Counted from the first letter of the stretch, positions 50,070 through 60,235 are shown. The stretch is 64,000 nucleotides of DNA from Mesotaenium endlicherianum (GCA_009602735.1 WELA01005894.1:1-64000), one strand, 5' to 3'. Notes: a model not told the origin generated them from the letters alone. Made by a program: numbers and translations.

Positions 50070-50666
50070 TTAATTAGAAAAATATTTTTCTTCCACCAAC
50101 TGGCAAATGATATGGCCAGCCATAATATGGCTTTCCTGGATTCGCGGAGTGTCTTTTGAAGGGATATTAATGAGGTGATCACAAAGCGGCTTCATTTTCC
50201 CGCCACTTTCACCTGTAAATCCTACAGTAGCAATCTTCTTTTCCCTTGCTGTTTCAAAGGCCCTGATAATATTACCCGAGTTTCCTGAAGTTGACAGACC
50301 GATCAATACATCGCCGCGTTGCCCGATGCCATCGATGATCCTCGAATAAACGACATCATAACTGTAATCATTTGCGACAGCCGTCAGGTAGGAAGTATTA
50401 CAATGCAGCGCTTCTGCAGGAAGCGCCCTTCTATCTATATAAAAACGGCCGGAAAATTCAGCAGCCAGGTGTTGAGCATCGGCTGCGCTTCCGCCATTGC
50501 CACAGAAATAAATATGGCGGCCGCTCTTAAGGGCATCACTGATTAGATCAACCACATTTTTAATCCTTACAAGCAAGTCTTCATTTTTTAAGACCTGCTT
50601 TTTTGTGTTGATAGATGCCTGGATAATTTCTTTTATTTTATTCATATCATACTGGTTTTTCATCAA
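50070..50666 (-). CDS. gmhA: Sedoheptulose-7-phosphate isomerase (GmhA-like SIS protein)
   Basis: 198 residues: a SIS fold with YFCGNGGSAADAQHLAAEFSGRF (zinc-site His and the phospho-sugar loop), GLSTSGNSGNI, and the ending IQESHIMAGHIICQLVE, typical of GmhA. It turns sedoheptulose 7-phosphate into D-glycero-D-manno-heptose 7-phosphate. Its start overlaps the end of hddA by 4 bp, and hddC follows after 7 bp. Met8 is a possible alternative start. Confidence 0.9.
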   Translation of the reverse strand: MMKNQYDMNKIKEIIQASINTKKQVLKNEDLLVRIKNVVDLISDALKSGRHIYFCGNGGSAADAQHLAAEFSGRFYIDRRALPAEALHCNTSYLTAVANDYSYDVVYSRIIDGIGQRGDVLIGLSTSGNSGNIIRAFETAREKKIATVGFTGESGGKMKPLCDHLINIPSKDTPRIQESHIMAGHIICQLVEEKYFSN

Positions 50667-51685
50667 ATGGTCCAGGTTTTTAAACCATGCTCAACAAACT
50701 GGTATCGTTTAATATTTCCACCAAATTCTTCAAGTGTTTTCACCACCTGGTGCTTTGTATTGTCGGGGCAATAAAACGTCATGAATCCGCCACCGCCGGC
50801 GCCTGAAATTTTTCCCCCTGTTGCCCCCGAACATTTAGCAGCTTCGTAGATATCATCGAGCAGCTTATTGCTCACACCATCTGCTATTTTTTTCTTTTGT
50901 AAAAAACCAAAATCAAGTATGTTGCCAATCTCATGTATGTTGCCTGTTAATAAAGCCTCTTTCATCATCCGGGCCTGTTCTTTCAACTGATGCATCGCCT
51001 GGATCGGTTGTTCTTTTTTGTCTACTACATTATTGCTCTGCATTTCTATAATCTTCGCCGATTCGCGCGTAGTAGAAGTATAATAAAGAAGAAGATTATT
51101 TTCCAACTCGAATAAATACTGTTCTTTAACCCTGAGTGGATTTACAATTACTTTATTGTCTGCATAAAACTCCATAAAATTCACGCCTCCGAAAGTTGCT
51201 GCATACTGGTCTTGTTTGCCACCCGCCATTCGCAGATCATTTCTTTCAATATCATAAGCATAATTGGCAATATCGTATTCTCCTAACGGTAACCGCAGCA
51301 TTTCTACAAATGCACCGATGATGGCTACAACAAGAGTGGAAGAAGTGCCAAGTCCTGAACCCGCCGGCGCGTCAACATAGGTAGATAAACGAAAACTGGT
51401 TTTCCGCAAACCATAATCGTATTGAATACGATTATATACGCCTTTCAGCAAATCCAGTGTACCATCAATAGGCAATCTTTTTCCCCATTCAAAACATTGC
51501 TCTTGTTGCTGGTCAACGGATCTAAAAATGAGGCCATTCTGGTTGATGAGTTCAATGCTTGCTGAGGCATATAAAGAAACGGTTGCGTTTAATATAGCGC
51601 CTCCATACAAATCGCTATACGGACTTACATCGGTGCCACCACCTGCCAAACCAATTCGTAAAGGAGCTTTACTTCTATAGATCAT
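50663..51685 (-). CDS. hddA: D-glycero-alpha-D-manno-heptose-7-phosphate kinase
   Basis: 340 residues of the GHMP kinase family: RSKAPLRIGLAGGGTDVSPY opens it, the ATP loop is PAGSGLGTSSTLVVAI, and GGKISGAGGGGFMTFYC closes it. HddA phosphorylates heptose 7-phosphate at C1. First of the three-gene set; a separate heptose bisphosphatase (gmhB) is not present. The gene diverges from wza across 202 bp. Confidence 0.88.
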   Translation of the reverse strand: MIYRSKAPLRIGLAGGGTDVSPYSDLYGGAILNATVSLYASASIELINQNGLIFRSVDQQQEQCFEWGKRLPIDGTLDLLKGVYNRIQYDYGLRKTSFRLSTYVDAPAGSGLGTSSTLVVAIIGAFVEMLRLPLGEYDIANYAYDIERNDLRMAGGKQDQYAATFGGVNFMEFYADNKVIVNPLRVKEQYLFELENNLLLYYTSTTRESAKIIEMQSNNVVDKKEQPIQAMHQLKEQARMMKEALLTGNIHEIGNILDFGFLQKKKIADGVSNKLLDDIYEAAKCSGATGGKISGAGGGGFMTFYCPDNTKHQVVKTLEEFGGNIKRYQFVEHGLKTWTI

Positions 51686-51887
51686 TTTTTATTTATTTCG
51701 AACAACAATCAAGAACAATAAATTGTATGAAAACCATCTCGAAAGTACAATTGAAAATGATTGCCATTGTGTAGAATCTCTTCGACAGATTTATACTATA
51801 TCACTCTACAACTGTTTGGAAGTGTGTTCTATTTCCTCCCCGGCGTATTCCATCTTCCTTTGTATAAATTCTTTATCCAGAAAAATC

Positions 51888-52667
51888 ATGCGGAATTTAC
51901 ATAGATACATTTGTTTACTATCGGTTATACTTCCTTCATGTGTTAACATGCATAAAACAACTTATTTCAACGGCCTGCAGGACGGTGAAATACAATCTGC
52001 ACAATCGAACACGTCACTGATCCATAAAAATGATATTTTAAGCATTTCAGTAAGTAGCCTGAATGCAGAAGCTTCGGCAGTATTTAATGCGCCGAATACC
52101 CTTCAGGCTTCATCTTCCGCTTTGAATGGAATAAGCTCCCAGCAGGGAGGATACCTGGTAAACGACAAAGGAGATATTCTTTTCCCGATGATCGGAATGA
52201 TGCATGTAGAAGGACTGTCGACAACACAGTTGAGTGATTACATTGAGAAGACCTTATCAGATAAGAAACTATTAGTAGGTCCTATTGTTGCCGCACGTAT
52301 CACTAATTATAAAGTCACTGTTCTTGGCGAAGTGGGGCATCCGGGTGTGGTTGCCGTTCCAAACGGACAAATAACAATCCTTGAAGCATTGGGTTTTGCA
52401 GGCGACCTAACCATTTATGGCAGGCGCGATAACGTATTATTAATACGGGACAATGGTAAAAATAAGACGGCGCATCATATTAACCTCAATGCGAAAGATA
52501 TTTTCAGTTCATCATTTTACAAGCTGGAACCGAATGATGTAGTGTATGTCCAGCCGAATAAAGATAAAGTAAGGAGTGTTAATAATTCAAGGCAGTTAAT
52601 GCCGGTAGTATTTGCCGCCCTGTCTTTCTTAGTTGTTGCAACCAACAGTTTTTACTTAAACAGGTAG
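51888..52667 (+). CDS. Polysaccharide export lipoprotein (Wza-like)
   Basis: 259 residues from ATG 51888. A longer frame starts at 51723 and adds 55 residues, probably leader sequence. The signal peptide ends in a lipobox (LPSC). Poly_export domain NDILSISVSSLNAEAS, LVNDKGDILFPMIGMM and SLBB-type YKVTVLGEVGHPGVVAVPNGQITILEAL follow, and a C-terminal membrane segment closes it. It forms the outer-membrane exit of capsule or EPS with the Wzc-like protein (1-bp gap downstream). Confidence 0.9.
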   Translation: MRNLHRYICLLSVILPSCVNMHKTTYFNGLQDGEIQSAQSNTSLIHKNDILSISVSSLNAEASAVFNAPNTLQASSSALNGISSQQGGYLVNDKGDILFPMIGMMHVEGLSTTQLSDYIEKTLSDKKLLVGPIVAARITNYKVTVLGEVGHPGVVAVPNGQITILEALGFAGDLTIYGRRDNVLLIRDNGKNKTAHHINLNAKDIFSSSFYKLEPNDVVYVQPNKDKVRSVNNSRQLMPVVFAALSFLVVATNSFYLNR

Positions 52668-52668
52668 T

Positions 52669-55062
52669 ATGAAAAGAATGAAAGTTTCCAAAGACGCTTA
52701 TATCGAAAAGAACGATACAGACCTGTTGAAATGGATATCCTTTCGATACCTGCCTTATTGGCCGTTATTCCTGGCAGCTGTTATCGTAAGCTTTGTTGTG
52801 GGACTGGTTTACCTCGAATACACTTCTCCCATGTATGGAATAACTGCCTCCATACTGGTAAAAGATGAAAAGAAAGGGCTCGACGATTCAAAGGCTGAAG
52901 ATGCCCTTAATTTTTTTGGTGAAAAGAAGATAGTAGAAAATGAAATAGAAGTAATTCATTCCAGGTCTATGGTTTCTCAAATGGTTACCCATTTGCATTT
53001 ATATGCACCGATAGAAGAAAAATCCGGCTTTATCTACCGGACAGTTCATTTACCCGTTTCTGTTTATCGTTCTGCTTATCTTACCAGCCCGGTGCAGATA
53101 GAGCTTGAAAAACCTGAAGAACTTCATTATGAAGTCAACAGGGTGAATTTCAGGTATGATGCGCATACTCAAACTGTGATTACCAGCAACGCTACTTATC
53201 CATTAAATAAATGGACAGCTTCTCCCTGGGGCCGTATCCGTTTTTCAAAAAACCCGTTCGCAACTGCCAGCGTTCCATCAAAAACATTTTTCTTTTCGTT
53301 GGTCAGCCTGCCAAAAGCAACCAATGAAATACAAAATAACCTGGAGGTATCCCCTACGAGTAAATTATCGACGGTAATCAATATCAGCTATAAAGATGCC
53401 GTACCGGCACGCGGAGAAGCCATTATTAATGAACTGATTAACTGTTATACACAAGCGTCTATTAATGATAAGGCTGCAGCCGCGGCGAATACACTTGATT
53501 TCGTGGAAAAGAGATTGAAACTGTCGGGAAAACAATTGGATGATGTTGAAGCAGATGTCCAGAATTTCAGAACAGCAAACGGCATTGTAAATGTGAGCCA
53601 GCAGAGCAATCAATATTTGCAGAATGTGAGCGCAAATGATCAAAAGATCAGTGAAATGGACATTCAGCTTTCGGTGCTGAACCAAATTGAATCTTATGTA
53701 TTGTCCAAACAAAGTCAGCCGGGCCTCGTTCCATCCACGCTTGGGATTAAAGATCCCATGCTCACACAATTGCTCGACAAATTATACGAAGCCGAAATCC
53801 AATATGAAAAATTAAGAAAGACAACAGCAGAAGAGAATCCGATCTTATTATCTGTTAAAAATGAGATCGCAAAGATAAAACCAAACGTGCTGGAGAATGT
53901 AAGGAACCAGCGCAACAGTATCCTCGCAGCAAAAGACAAGCTCGTTGCAACAAGTTCGCATTATAACGACTTACTAAATACGCTGCCTGACAGGGAAAAG
54001 GAACTAGCAAAGATCAGCAGGCAGCAAAATATAGAAAATAGTATTTACAGCTTCCTGCTTCAAAAGAAAGAAGAAGCAAGCCTTGCATTCAATGCCGCAG
54101 TTGCCGGTAGCAAAATCATTGATAAAGCGCAATCATCCGCTCAGCCGGTAAGTCCAAAGACATGGTTAATCTGTTTAATCGCTTTGGTACTGCCCATAGT
54201 ATTGGTATCATTCAGCATAGATGCAAGGGAGCTGCTTAGTAATAAAATATTGTTCAGACGCACAATAGAAGAACTGACCGTTCTTCCCATAATTGGCGAG
54301 TTGGGGTATAAAAGATCGAAAGAGCTGCTAGTTGTCAGGAAACACAGCAGAACCGCTATTACCGAACAATTCAGAAGTCTCCGCAGTTCAGTGGCATCCA
54401 GCTTGTTAAAGGAAAATGGTAAAGTGATCATGGTTACTTCTTCTATTGCAATAGAAGGAAAAAGTTTTGTAGCAATCAACCTTGCCGTTGTTTTTGCACA
54501 GGCAGGAAAAAGAACAGTGCTGGTTGAAACTGATATGTACAAGCCAAAGCTCAGTACTGCACTTCATTTGAACGATGAAACGGGGTTAAGCGATGTGCTG
54601 GAAACCGATCACCCGTCTTCCATATTGGCGTCTTGCATTTATCGTACAGCCACTTATAATAATCTCTTTATCATTCCAGCAGGTAATGCACCAAGCAATC
54701 CTTCGGAGTTATTAATGAACAGCAACTTCGATATACTGATGAAAGAACTGGAGAATCAATTCGATATCATAATTATCGATTCCGTTCCCATCAATCCTGT
54801 GCCCGATGCATACACGATTTGCAAATTTGCAACCCTTACCCTGTTTGTAGTCAGGCATCGCATTACCCCAAAGGAAAAATTATTGATCGTTGATGAAGAC
54901 CCGAAAATACAGGGTTTGAAAAATGTGCATATCGTATTCAATGGGATCAGGAGAAGAGGCATTGCTACTTCAGGGTTCGGCCATTCGTATGGATATGGGC
55001 ATAACGGCAAGGAAGGATATGGTTATTATGGGCATCAAAGGGCGAAGACTGTTTTGTTCTGA
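52669..55062 (+). CDS. Wzc/GumC-like polysaccharide co-polymerase with BY-kinase domain
   Basis: 797 residues: Wzz-type domain with a first membrane segment (about 31-53), long coiled periplasmic arms (about 270-460), a second segment (about 500-520) and a cytoplasmic kinase. Walker A is in EGKSFVAINLA (the Bacteroidota form), Walker A' is LVETDMYKPKL, Walker B IIIIDSVPINPVPDA. The tail has five tyrosines between glycines (GHSYGYG and GYGYYG) for autophosphorylation. It controls chain length and assembly with Wza and Wzy. Confidence 0.9.
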   Translation: MKRMKVSKDAYIEKNDTDLLKWISFRYLPYWPLFLAAVIVSFVVGLVYLEYTSPMYGITASILVKDEKKGLDDSKAEDALNFFGEKKIVENEIEVIHSRSMVSQMVTHLHLYAPIEEKSGFIYRTVHLPVSVYRSAYLTSPVQIELEKPEELHYEVNRVNFRYDAHTQTVITSNATYPLNKWTASPWGRIRFSKNPFATASVPSKTFFFSLVSLPKATNEIQNNLEVSPTSKLSTVINISYKDAVPARGEAIINELINCYTQASINDKAAAAANTLDFVEKRLKLSGKQLDDVEADVQNFRTANGIVNVSQQSNQYLQNVSANDQKISEMDIQLSVLNQIESYVLSKQSQPGLVPSTLGIKDPMLTQLLDKLYEAEIQYEKLRKTTAEENPILLSVKNEIAKIKPNVLENVRNQRNSILAAKDKLVATSSHYNDLLNTLPDREKELAKISRQQNIENSIYSFLLQKKEEASLAFNAAVAGSKIIDKAQSSAQPVSPKTWLICLIALVLPIVLVSFSIDARELLSNKILFRRTIEELTVLPIIGELGYKRSKELLVVRKHSRTAITEQFRSLRSSVASSLLKENGKVIMVTSSIAIEGKSFVAINLAVVFAQAGKRTVLVETDMYKPKLSTALHLNDETGLSDVLETDHPSSILASCIYRTATYNNLFIIPAGNAPSNPSELLMNSNFDILMKELENQFDIIIIDSVPINPVPDAYTICKFATLTLFVVRHRITPKEKLLIVDEDPKIQGLKNVHIVFNGIRRRGIATSGFGHSYGYGHNGKEGYGYYGHQRAKTVLF

Positions 55063-55166
55063 AAAACAGGTTGGATTTCGAAAAATTATTATGGAGAAGG
55101 CCCTCTCATACATCGTATGGGGGTGGACTTGCGAAGCATTTCTTTAAAATCTTAATACGAAACACT

Positions 55167-55700
55167 ATGTTAAACTCAACTAAATGGTACGCGCTTTACA
55201 CGAAACACGGATGGGAAAAAAAAGTAGCAGGTCTGCTGTCAGCCAAAAGCATTGAAAGCTATTGCCCCGTTAACAGAGTTTATCGTCAGTGGAGTGACAG
55301 AAAAAAATTGATCATGATTCCCTTGTTCACAAGTTATGTATTTGTGAGGATCGATGAAAAGGACAAGCCAGCAGTACGTTCTACTGCCGGTGTAATCAAT
55401 TTTGTTTATTGGATGAATAAACCAGCGGTCATACGCAATGAAGAAATAATTATTATTAAAAGGTTCCTCAAAGAATATGAAAATGTGCAGTTAGATAAGA
55501 TAGCTGTTCGGAATGGAGACGCTGTTCGCATAACAAATGGAGCGCTGATGGGACAGGAAGGGTTGGTCTTTTCAGCGTCTAACAAGACGATAAAAATCAT
55601 GTTACCATCACTGGGCGTTATGATGATGGCTGAAGTAAATGCTTCTCATGTTGAATTAGTGGAGCAAAATGAATTTCATTTACCTGAAATAGACAACTAG
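55167..55700 (+). CDS. UpxY/NusG-family transcription antiterminator
   Basis: 177 residues from ATG 55167, chosen because STKWYALYTKHGWEKKV is the NGN-domain start; the longer frame from 55071 is unlike it. The NGN part runs to about 95 with YCPVNRVYRQWSDRKK and LFTSYVFVRI, and the KOW part is about 125-165 (AVRITNGALMGQEGLV). UpxY proteins let polymerase pass terminators in a specific polysaccharide operon. Here it sits after wza and wzc rather than first. Confidence 0.85.
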   Translation: MLNSTKWYALYTKHGWEKKVAGLLSAKSIESYCPVNRVYRQWSDRKKLIMIPLFTSYVFVRIDEKDKPAVRSTAGVINFVYWMNKPAVIRNEEIIIIKRFLKEYENVQLDKIAVRNGDAVRITNGALMGQEGLVFSASNKTIKIMLPSLGVMMMAEVNASHVELVEQNEFHLPEIDN

Positions 55701-55731
55701 GTCAAGCCAATTCTCTCTAAAGACGTTATTT

Positions 55732-57081
55732 ATGGGGCTTTTAATTGCATTAGCAGTACTTACGCTGCTTTCATTTTTTGTATTCTTTTCCAAGAGCAAA
55801 TACTCCCGCGAGTCCTATTTGCTATTCAATGGCTATTTTCTTCCTTTAATGAGTCTTGGAGTAACACCAGCAGCTTTTGGCGGATTACAGGTATTTGCAG
55901 CGCTCGCTTATTTTGCCTTTTTCTTCTTCATTAAAGATTTCATTTTCGTTTCAGATAAAAACAAGGTCTATTTCTACCTGTTCAGTGGGTTGATGGTCAT
56001 TTTATTAACAGGGAGCTTTTATTCTGAATTTGTCACCAATTCATTATTCAGCATACTGTCCGTTTTACCCATATTTATCTTCTCAAGGCTTTTGCTGAAA
56101 GAGCTTTCCGCTAACCCCGACCTGGTATACAAAATGATCCGAACATTTCAATGGTCATTCATGGTAGCCGCTGCCTTTATAGTCATGCAGATGCTTGTTG
56201 GAATAAAATTCAGTTTCTATGAGGGCCAGGGCCCTGGGTTGAACCCCAATATATCTGATGCAGAAGGGATTCGATATCCGGGCTTTTTTATGGATGCACA
56301 AATGAACACACAATTCCTCGGCATGCTTAGCTTTTTATTCCTTGTCAATTTCAAAAATATTTTAAAACCAGCCCCCATAAATTATGTCTTATTCAGTCTG
56401 ACTGTCATTGCAGTATTCCTTTCCGGAGGGCGATCCGGTTTCCTGGGATTAGCTGCAGGCTTTTGTTTCCTCATACTTTTTATGGGGTGGAGAATGCGGT
56501 ATTTCATTGGACTGGGAACATTCATTGCGGCGGTTTCGATGTCTTTTCTTAAAGGCTCATTCATTCTTTTCCAGCGTATGAATACGTTTGATGACTCTTA
56601 TACATTCCGGGCTTATATATGGAAAGAGGCCTATAATATTTTCCTGGATCACAAGTTTTTAGGAATTGGTATCGGGAATTATAAAGATTATACCAATCAT
56701 TATTCATCCGACCAATATTATATTCTCAAGGACAACAGCATCTTATTGCTGGACCAGCCAGAGAACGGCTATCTCAAGTTATTGACGGAGTTTGGGATCA
56801 TCGGGTTTGCAATCTCACTTTTACTGATCCTTATACCGATATCAAAAGCAATGTACACCCACCTGGAAACGGGAACAAATCATTTCGCTCTTTTTTGTAT
56901 AGCATCCATCATTTGCTGGCTTGTTTCTTTTAACTCGCTTTATACATTATCCGACGAAAGAATCACGGTCTTATTGACTTCATTAACCTGTTTTGTGATC
57001 AAATCGAATGCCTTCAGTTTAGCAGGTACAAAAAATAAGCTTATCAATACATCTATCAGAGAACAACTTTTGCCGTTATGA
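55732..57081 (+). CDS. O-antigen/EPS polymerase-like protein (Wzy/O-antigen ligase family)
   Basis: 449 residues, about 11 membrane segments. Family marks are SGGRSGFLGLAAGF, the periplasmic loop GIGIGNYKDYTNHY and QPENGYLKLLTEFGIIGF, where the equivalent loop of Wzy and WaaL has a catalytic His or Arg. It should polymerise repeat units made by this locus, or ligate them. It overlaps the flippase gene by 4 bp (ATGA). Confidence 0.82.
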   Translation: MGLLIALAVLTLLSFFVFFSKSKYSRESYLLFNGYFLPLMSLGVTPAAFGGLQVFAALAYFAFFFFIKDFIFVSDKNKVYFYLFSGLMVILLTGSFYSEFVTNSLFSILSVLPIFIFSRLLLKELSANPDLVYKMIRTFQWSFMVAAAFIVMQMLVGIKFSFYEGQGPGLNPNISDAEGIRYPGFFMDAQMNTQFLGMLSFLFLVNFKNILKPAPINYVLFSLTVIAVFLSGGRSGFLGLAAGFCFLILFMGWRMRYFIGLGTFIAAVSMSFLKGSFILFQRMNTFDDSYTFRAYIWKEAYNIFLDHKFLGIGIGNYKDYTNHYSSDQYYILKDNSILLLDQPENGYLKLLTEFGIIGFAISLLLILIPISKAMYTHLETGTNHFALFCIASIICWLVSFNSLYTLSDERITVLLTSLTCFVIKSNAFSLAGTKNKLINTSIREQLLPL

Positions 57082-58547
57082 TTCTTTATTTCATAAAAAA
57101 AATAACATCACTATGCCAGTCAGGCTTGATGCGCAACAGCTTTTGGGGTCTGGCTTCAACCATATCGCAAGCGCTTTTAACAAGCCTGTTTTATGTAATG
57201 CTTGCAAGAAAATACAGCATAACTGATTTTTCGTATTTTCTGATTACCATCTCAATCTACCAGTTTCTCACAACCATTTCCAACCTGGGGTTGGGACAAT
57301 GGTTTACCCGTGAAATTGTGAGTACCGGCAATGGAGAAAAGATCACGGGTAAGTTTCTGAAATTACAGTTGTATTGTGGAGCCGGTTTTTATCTGGTTAA
57401 TATATTGATTGCTTTTGCGCTCTATGACAACTACGAAATCCGCCTTCTCGCCGTACTAACAGGGATTAATATCGTTTTCGATAACCTTATTTATGTCATC
57501 AAATGCCTGAACATTGCAGGGGCGGTTCAACATATCACTTTCAAGATTATTATTGCTGATTCTGTTCTAAAGTTCGTGATGATTTTGCTTTTCTTCTTTT
57601 TCCCAATATCCATTATAGCTTTATCATCCGGCCTTATTTGTATCAGATTCCTGACCCTTAACCTCTTCTTAAAATTTGGTTCAAGTCGGAGACTTGACGT
57701 ACAGTCACTCCTTGCAAATAAGATATCTCTGAAAGAAGTGGCCAGGATCGTTCTTGCTAATTGGCCCTTTCTTGTCATTGGAAGCGCTTCCGTTGTTTAC
57801 TGGCGCATCGGCAATATCATTATTTCTAAAATGCTTCCCCTTTTCGATCTGGCCATATATGAAATTTCTTTTCGCATATTTTCCCTCTTTCAAATAGTGC
57901 CGATCATCGTATCTACGTCACTATTTCCTCATTTAATTGCATTATATAACACCGGCGATACAGCACGATTCACTGCCTACTATAAAAAATATCTTCATTT
58001 TTTCCTGATCTACGGTTTATTTATATACACTTTCATCTATTCATTTTCCGGGTGGATGGTGCCTTTTTTATTTGGGCAGCAATATGCCGCAGCGCCTGTC
58101 TATACTGAACAAATGTTTTTGACCATGTTGCTTTTTCCAACAGGCATGCTCCAGGCAACAGTATTGATATCAATGAAACTTGAAAGGGTCGATATGATCA
58201 TCAATATTATCAGCCTCGTCATCGTGGTTGTATCGATCCTGGTAGGATTGTCTTTCATTCATTCACTTTCGGTTGTGAATATTTCCATATTTATCTCTTT
58301 TTTGATTTTTCATATATGCCAGGACTATATTCTTGTTAAAAGAAATATACTGACAATCAGGGGTATTCTGAATTTTTACTGCGTTACGACCATCTTTATT
58401 GCAGGCTATATCTACCTGTCAACAAAATGCCAGGCCGTTATCTTATTTGGAGTTATTTGGGCGTCGGCTGCTGCTGCATTCATCATCGCACAACGGATAA
58501 AAACAGTCAGGTCGCAACCTGCCATCGCAAACACAAGTACTTTATAA
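57078..58547 (+). CDS. Polysaccharide flippase (Wzx/MATE-like)
   Basis: 489 residues with about 12-14 membrane segments, beginning MRNSFWGLASTISQALLTSLFY, typical of Wzx. GLGQWFTREIV in the first loop and LFPHLIALY in the second half match polysaccharide-transport (RfbX) proteins. It would move the lipid-linked repeat across the membrane before Wzy acts. The stop is followed by the glycosyltransferase start after 11 bp. Confidence 0.87.
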   Translation: MILYFIKKITSLCQSGLMRNSFWGLASTISQALLTSLFYVMLARKYSITDFSYFLITISIYQFLTTISNLGLGQWFTREIVSTGNGEKITGKFLKLQLYCGAGFYLVNILIAFALYDNYEIRLLAVLTGINIVFDNLIYVIKCLNIAGAVQHITFKIIIADSVLKFVMILLFFFFPISIIALSSGLICIRFLTLNLFLKFGSSRRLDVQSLLANKISLKEVARIVLANWPFLVIGSASVVYWRIGNIIISKMLPLFDLAIYEISFRIFSLFQIVPIIVSTSLFPHLIALYNTGDTARFTAYYKKYLHFFLIYGLFIYTFIYSFSGWMVPFLFGQQYAAAPVYTEQMFLTMLLFPTGMLQATVLISMKLERVDMIINIISLVIVVVSILVGLSFIHSLSVVNISIFISFLIFHICQDYILVKRNILTIRGILNFYCVTTIFIAGYIYLSTKCQAVILFGVIWASAAAAFIIAQRIKTVRSQPAIANTSTL

Positions 58548-58558
58548 CCTTATTACTG

Positions 58559-59662
58559 ATGAGAATATTTTACCTGTCTTCGGTTGATGTTATCGATACC
58601 GATATGAACGTTCTTCCACATCTCAGCAAAATGCATGAAATTGTTTTTGGATTGTTGATACCAGGCTCCAATTACAGCTATTGGGGAAAAGAGCTGAATC
58701 GAATAAAGGGCGAAAATAAGCTTATACAACTCAGGAGCATTCGTCTGAAATACAGGCGAAGAAACCCCTTCAATATCCCTATTTACATAAGGTTGATTTT
58801 GTCAATCAGAAGAGGCCGTTACGACATCATTTATGTAAATGATTTTGAAGACATCTATTTCAGGTTATTATTTGCGGTTTTCATCAGGAAGGATAAAACC
58901 CTTTGCGGAATCCATGATGTTGCATACCACAGCGGATGGAAGTATAAAATACTAAAGGGAGCAAGCAGGGAGTTATTTCTCAGAAAATTCGATACTGTTC
59001 TCACTTTTTCCCAGTCACAGGCGAAACTGCTTGAATCAAAGTACAGACGGGTGTTTTCAGTTCCGATGGCCTTGAAGCGTTTCGGAGACAATCCCGATAT
59101 TAAAAAAGACTATAGTATTATTCAGTTTTTATTTTTTGGAACCATCGCTTCCTATAAAGGGCTGGATATGCTGATTACCGTGATAAAAAAATTATCGCTG
59201 AAGTACAACAATTTCCGGCTGATCATCGCGGGCAGATGCAATGAATGGACATCTGTTTACGAACCAATGGTTGCCAATAACAAAAATATCTTTACAGATA
59301 TACGGCGTATTGAAAACGAAGAGATACCCTATTATTTTGCTTCCTCCCACTATCTTATCCTTCCTTATAAAGATGTAACACAAAGCGGCCCGTTGATGAT
59401 CGCCTATTATTACCAGGTTCCGGTTATTGCAAGCGATCTCGAAGGATTCAGGGAATATATACAAGAAGGTACAACGGGATTCACTTTCAGTGTGGGCAAA
59501 GAAGATCAGCTGGAAAAGGCAATTGAGAATTCAATACTCAGAAAAAAGGAAGCGTATGAGCACCTCGTCAGCAATCTGAAAGATTCCGTTTCAAAGAAAT
59601 ATGGTGCAGCAACTATTGCATCGAAGTACGACAAGGTTTTTAAAAAAGTTTATGAGAGTTAA
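58559..59662 (+). CDS. Glycosyltransferase, GT4-like
   Basis: 367 residues from ATG 58559 (MRIFYLSSVDVIDTDMN); the longer frame from 58427 overlaps the flippase. The C-terminal part has FLFFGTIASYKGLDML and LILPYKDVTQSGPLMIAYYYQVPVIASD, a GT4 fold with SGPLMIAY in place of the usual E-x7-E. The N-terminal Rossmann part is poorly conserved. It adds one sugar to the repeat unit; donor and acceptor unknown. Confidence 0.8.
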   Translation: MRIFYLSSVDVIDTDMNVLPHLSKMHEIVFGLLIPGSNYSYWGKELNRIKGENKLIQLRSIRLKYRRRNPFNIPIYIRLILSIRRGRYDIIYVNDFEDIYFRLLFAVFIRKDKTLCGIHDVAYHSGWKYKILKGASRELFLRKFDTVLTFSQSQAKLLESKYRRVFSVPMALKRFGDNPDIKKDYSIIQFLFFGTIASYKGLDMLITVIKKLSLKYNNFRLIIAGRCNEWTSVYEPMVANNKNIFTDIRRIENEEIPYYFASSHYLILPYKDVTQSGPLMIAYYYQVPVIASDLEGFREYIQEGTTGFTFSVGKEDQLEKAIENSILRKKEAYEHLVSNLKDSVSKKYGAATIASKYDKVFKKVYES

Positions 59663-59682
59663 CTCCATTTAAAACAATCGTC

Positions 59683-60198
59683 ATGTTTTTTTTTCAATTC
59701 ATATTCCAGGACTGGAAAGCGAATAAGAAGAATCCAAAAGGAAGGATCATCCTGTTGCTTTTCAGGATTGCTAATTTCTGCTCTAAACGTCGGATCTATT
59801 TCTATTTAGGCGCGCCATATCTGATCTTCTATAAAATTCTTGTTGAATGTTGTTTCTGTATTGAAATACCATGGAATGTCAAAATCGGAAGGAACCTCAC
59901 TTTATTTCACGGACAATGTCTGGTAATGAACAGAGAAGTGGTGATCGGGGAGAACTGCACATTAAGACATTGTATAACCATCGGTCACAAACAAGTTAAA
60001 ACCGGGGGGTTCAGCGGGTCGCCGGTTATCGGTGATCATGTTGACATAGGCAGCAATGTTTGCATTATCGGCAAAATTCATATCGGCGATCATGTTAAAA
60101 TAGGCTGTGGCTCCATAGTAACAAAAACTATTTATGATCACTTAACCGTATTAGGGAATCCTGCTGTTCCCATGCATGAAAGAGAACGTATACTTTAA
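59683..60198 (+). CDS. Left-handed beta-helix acyltransferase (serine acetyltransferase type)
   Basis: 171 residues. A helical N-terminal part of about 60 residues, then hexapeptide repeats: VVIGENCTLRHCITIGHKQ, GDHVDIGSNVCIIGKIHIG and GDHVKIGCGSIVTKTI, with His in the CITIGHK coil. It looks like a CysE-type or sugar O-acetyltransferase; in this locus acetylation of the polysaccharide is likely. No PLP or sulfur gene neighbours here. Confidence 0.82.
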   Translation: MFFFQFIFQDWKANKKNPKGRIILLLFRIANFCSKRRIYFYLGAPYLIFYKILVECCFCIEIPWNVKIGRNLTLFHGQCLVMNREVVIGENCTLRHCITIGHKQVKTGGFSGSPVIGDHVDIGSNVCIIGKIHIGDHVKIGCGSIVTKTIYDHLTVLGNPAVPMHERERIL

Positions 60199-60235
60199 AA
60201 AAACACTATTCAGTCAATAAAATTCAAATCAATAT

